Below are positions 62,048 to 64,000 of a stretch of 64,000 nt of DNA, in pieces. This stretch comes from Pseudoflavonifractor sp. MSJ-37 (GTDB lineage: Bacteria > Bacillota > Clostridia > Oscillospirales > Oscillospiraceae): NCBI RefSeq assembly GCF_018917965.1, contig NZ_JAHLPP010000001.1, forward strand, positions 992,001-1,056,000, given 5' to 3'. The stretch's first letter is position 1. Each line of letters starts with the position of its first letter. The translations under genes and the position numbers were made by a program. The notes under the pieces were generated by a model. It was not told the origin of the DNA. It saw only the letters and a program-made list of their open reading frames with translations, and made no database searches.

Positions 62048-64000
62048 TCAGTCCTTCCAGTCAGGCGCGGCGGTCAGCTTCGTCCAGGTCTCGTGGATCT
62101 CGCCCTTCCGCTGGAAATCGTGGCTGTTGGTGGCCTCTTGGACCGCCAGATGATACCAGGCGCCGGCGGGATTGTCGGGCCAGACGGTCATGCCGTCCAG
62201 CAGGTCCTCCGCCGTCTCCGGCATCCGGCACAGCACATGGTTTATCAGCGTCATGGCCTCGGCCCGGGTGATGAGGTCATCCGGGCGGAAGGTCCCATCG
62301 GAGCCGCTGTTGATCCAGCCCAGAGAGGCGGCCCGGACGATCTCGCTCTCCGCCCAGTGGCCGGAGATGTCCGTGAAAGCCGTCTGGCTCCCCTCCACCG
62401 TGCTGGTGTCGAAGCGGGCGCAGATCGCGGCGAACTCCGCCCGGGTGATCGCGGCGTCGGGGTCGAAGCTCGCCGCACTGCGGCCCTTGATCACGCCCAG
62501 CCGTGCCATAGTGGAGACCGCCGTATTGCACCAGTCCCCGGTGACCACGTCCTGGAAGCTGTTCCAGGCGGTCTCGTTCGCATCCCGGACCTCGCTCGTG
62601 AGGAGCCGGTAGAAGATGGCCGCCGTCTCGGCCCGGCTGATGTTGGCCAGAGGCCGTACTGTTCCATCGGAGTAGCCCACCACATAGGCGAAGTGGTCGT
62701 CTCCGTTCAGGCCGCTGGGCACCTGAGTGGCCTTCCAGCCGGCGTAGACGGTCCAGTTCCGGGTCATCTTGAGCTCGGTGACCTTCTTGGTCAGGTCCTT
62801 GTCGGTGTACCAGCCAGTGAAGGTATAGCCGTCCCGGATGGGCAGCTTATCCAGCTTCACAGTGGTGGACTCCCGATAGCGCTCCTTCTCATACTCGGTG
62901 CCGCCGTTGGACACATAGGTCAGATCGTAGCGGTCCGGCCGGTCATCGTCCCGGTCAGAGCCGGAGGGACGGGTGGTGGGTCGAGGGGTAGGCGTCGGTG
63001 TGGGGGTCGGTGTGGGAGTAGGAGTAGGCGTGGGCGTCGGAGTCGGAGTCGGGGTCGGGGTCGGAGTGGGCTCCGGGTCCTTATCCCCCACGACGGCCAC
63101 GAAATACAGGGTCGCCTGATCGTCCACCCAGTCCTCAGGGGTGGTCATCCGATCCAGCTCGGCGTACCCATAGGCGGTGTCCACCTTCAGGCAGACGCCC
63201 GTCTCCACCACATAGATCTGTTCCCAGCCCTTCAGCTCCTGACCAGTCGGCAGAGGCTTCAGGAGCGCCTCGTCCGGGGTGGTGATGGTCTTGGCATCAT
63301 CGTCCGAGGTCAGGGAGGCGGTGTAGACCTCCTCCATCTTCCCCATCTCCCCGGTCTCATAGAAGACAGTGGTGATGGTCTTTCGCGCTTCCTCCACCTT
63401 TTCGAAGGTATAGGTATAGGTGGCGTAGTCGTTCTGGGGGCGGGTCATAGCCTCTTCATCGTCCCAGGAGCCGCCCTGCCAGCCCTCAGCGGCCACAGGG
63501 TCAGGGATCTCCTTGGTGCCCATGGTAGCGCCCTTCCGGACGACGACCCGGCGGGTGGTCGAGCCATCCTCGAAGGTACCGCCGATCACCTGGAAGGTGA
63601 TCAGCACGGTCTCCACATCCTCACCGGAGCCGCACTTCACCTTAAAGGTGTCGATGCTTGTGGCGGCGGGGGCCTCCCAACGCTCCTTCGCTTCGTTCCA
63701 GGTCAGGTCATACTTCACATCGGCGATGGTGATGGGATGGTCGGTACCGGTCTCCTTGTTGTAGGCCATGGCGTACACATAGCCGTACATGGTCACTTCG
63801 CAGGTATAGGTACCATTCTTCTCTTCGACTTCGCCGATCTCATAGCTGTCCGGCAGGATACCGAAGGACTTCCTCTCATGGCCGGAGCCCTCGGTGACGC
63901 ACTCCACCACATAGCTGGTGGCCAGTTCCGTGTCCACAGGGGGTCTGGGGGCCTCTTTCTTGGGGAAGGTATAGATATAGGTCACATTCTCCGTCAGCGG
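62048..64000 (-). CDS. S-layer homology domain surface protein, 5' end beyond the window
   Basis: At least 650 residues, open at the window edge, so the N-terminus is missing. From the visible N-terminal side there are β-rich modules with Lys/Asp/Glu-rich strands (YTFEKVEEARKTITTVFYE). A Thr-Pro repeat linker of about 15 dipeptides follows, then an InlB-type B-repeat (LPIRDGYTFTGWYTDKD) and about three SLH units at the C-terminus (ISRAETAAIFYRLL, ITRAEFAAICARF, ITRAEAMTLINHVL). SLH domains bind secondary cell-wall polymers, so this is a cell-surface protein, perhaps an adhesin. It is likely the start of a larger gene. Confidence 0.9.
   Translation of the reverse strand, partial: PLTENVTYIYTFPKKEAPRPPVDTELATSYVVECVTEGSGHERKSFGILPDSYEIGEVEEKNGTYTCEVTMYGYVYAMAYNKETGTDHPITIADVKYDLTWNEAKERWEAPAATSIDTFKVKCGSGEDVETVLITFQVIGGTFEDGSTTRRVVVRKGATMGTKEIPDPVAAEGWQGGSWDDEEAMTRPQNDYATYTYTFEKVEEARKTITTVFYETGEMGKMEEVYTASLTSDDDAKTITTPDEALLKPLPTGQELKGWEQIYVVETGVCLKVDTAYGYAELDRMTTPEDWVDDQATLYFVAVVGDKDPEPTPTPTPTPTPTPTPTPTPTPTPTPTPTPRPTTRPSGSDRDDDRPDRYDLTYVSNGGTEYEKERYRESTTVKLDKLPIRDGYTFTGWYTDKDLTKKVTELKMTRNWTVYAGWKATQVPSGLNGDDHFAYVVGYSDGTVRPLANISRAETAAIFYRLLTSEVRDANETAWNSFQDVVTGDWCNTAVSTMARLGVIKGRSAASFDPDAAITRAEFAAICARFDTSTVEGSQTAFTDISGHWAESEIVRAASLGWINSGSDGTFRPDDLITRAEAMTLINHVLCRMPETAEDLLDGMTVWPDNPAGAWYHLAVQEATNSHDFQRKGEIHETWTKLTAAPDWKD
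62988..63072. repeat. Short-period repeat coding for a Thr-Pro linker
   Basis: Tandem six-base units (GGTGTG, GGAGTC, GGCGTC variants on the plus strand) run about 85 bases and encode alternating Thr and Pro. Such tracts change length easily by slippage. Confidence 0.85.

Noticed and set aside
62988-63072. Short tandem repeat that could suggest a CRISPR array
   Set aside because: The unit is six bases with no spacers and lies in frame in the SLH gene, encoding a Thr-Pro linker.

Overview
The window is a gene-dense, high-GC stretch of a Firmicutes chromosome, most likely class Clostridia, family Oscillospiraceae (Flavonifractor/Lawsonibacter/Oscillibacter-like). The placement rests on gene content: a SufCBDSU iron-sulfur operon with SufU, an IscS-MnmA pair, RNase J, ClpC, DUF951, DUF4364, DUF3048 and DUF4230 proteins, a PerR-type regulator and a cysteine T-box. 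The genus cannot be fixed from sequence reading alone. No rRNA, tRNA, phage, transposase or CRISPR array was seen; this is mostly core chromosome with a few accessory islets.

Layout. 1-2500: nitroreductase, then an autoregulated marR-MATE efflux operon. 2500-9400: a PNPOx-fold flavoprotein, DNA polymerase IV, a DUF951-hisC-radical SAM operon, an S1-domain protein, an unusual NagB and an NMN adenylyltransferase-like protein. 9500-17450: sulfur trafficking, with sufCBDSU for Fe-S assembly followed by an HD-domain gene, iscS and mnmA (tRNA 2-thiolation). 17500-25900: PerR-like regulator with a palindromic operator, a repeat lipoprotein, tsaD-GNAT-rimI-polA, and DUF4364, DUF3048 and DUF4230 genes. 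26100-30600: small hypothetical gene, M20 amidohydrolase, second MATE pump, Cys-rich orphan protein and a 26-codon micro-ORF with its own promoter and terminator. 30750-33200: Cys T-box leader controlling cysE-cysS. 33200-41500: TspO, cell-wall hydrolases, WYL regulator, ArsC-like and DUF1653 proteins, RNase J, a frameshifted GNAT gene, HxlR regulator, LysE exporter and a polysaccharide deacetylase.

41600-50470 holds an almost complete arginine pathway on the minus strand, transcribed argG-argH-(lipoprotein)-argC-argJ-argB-argD-argF. With bifunctional-type ArgJ recycling acetyl groups, it covers glutamate to arginine apart from carbamoyl phosphate supply (no carAB here). A 14-codon ORF with three consecutive Arg codons lies upstream of argG. 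50700-53900 is a compact accessory module: zinc-ribbon membrane protein (DUF6320-like), condensation-fold acyltransferase and divergent alpha/beta hydrolase, probably lipid or ester metabolism of unknown chemistry. 54000-64000: 4-alpha-glucanotransferase, ClpC, 2[4Fe-4S] ferredoxin, BrnQ transporter, a His/Cys-rich small protein next to a metal-dependent amidohydrolase, and the C-terminal part of a large S-layer-homology surface protein cut by the window edge.

Regulatory reading: many sigma-A-like promoters with exactly 17-bp spacers are visible. They fall into TTGACA-type and TTGC-type -35 classes. Long GC-rich intrinsic terminators separate most units, and ATGA overlaps and TTG starts are common.
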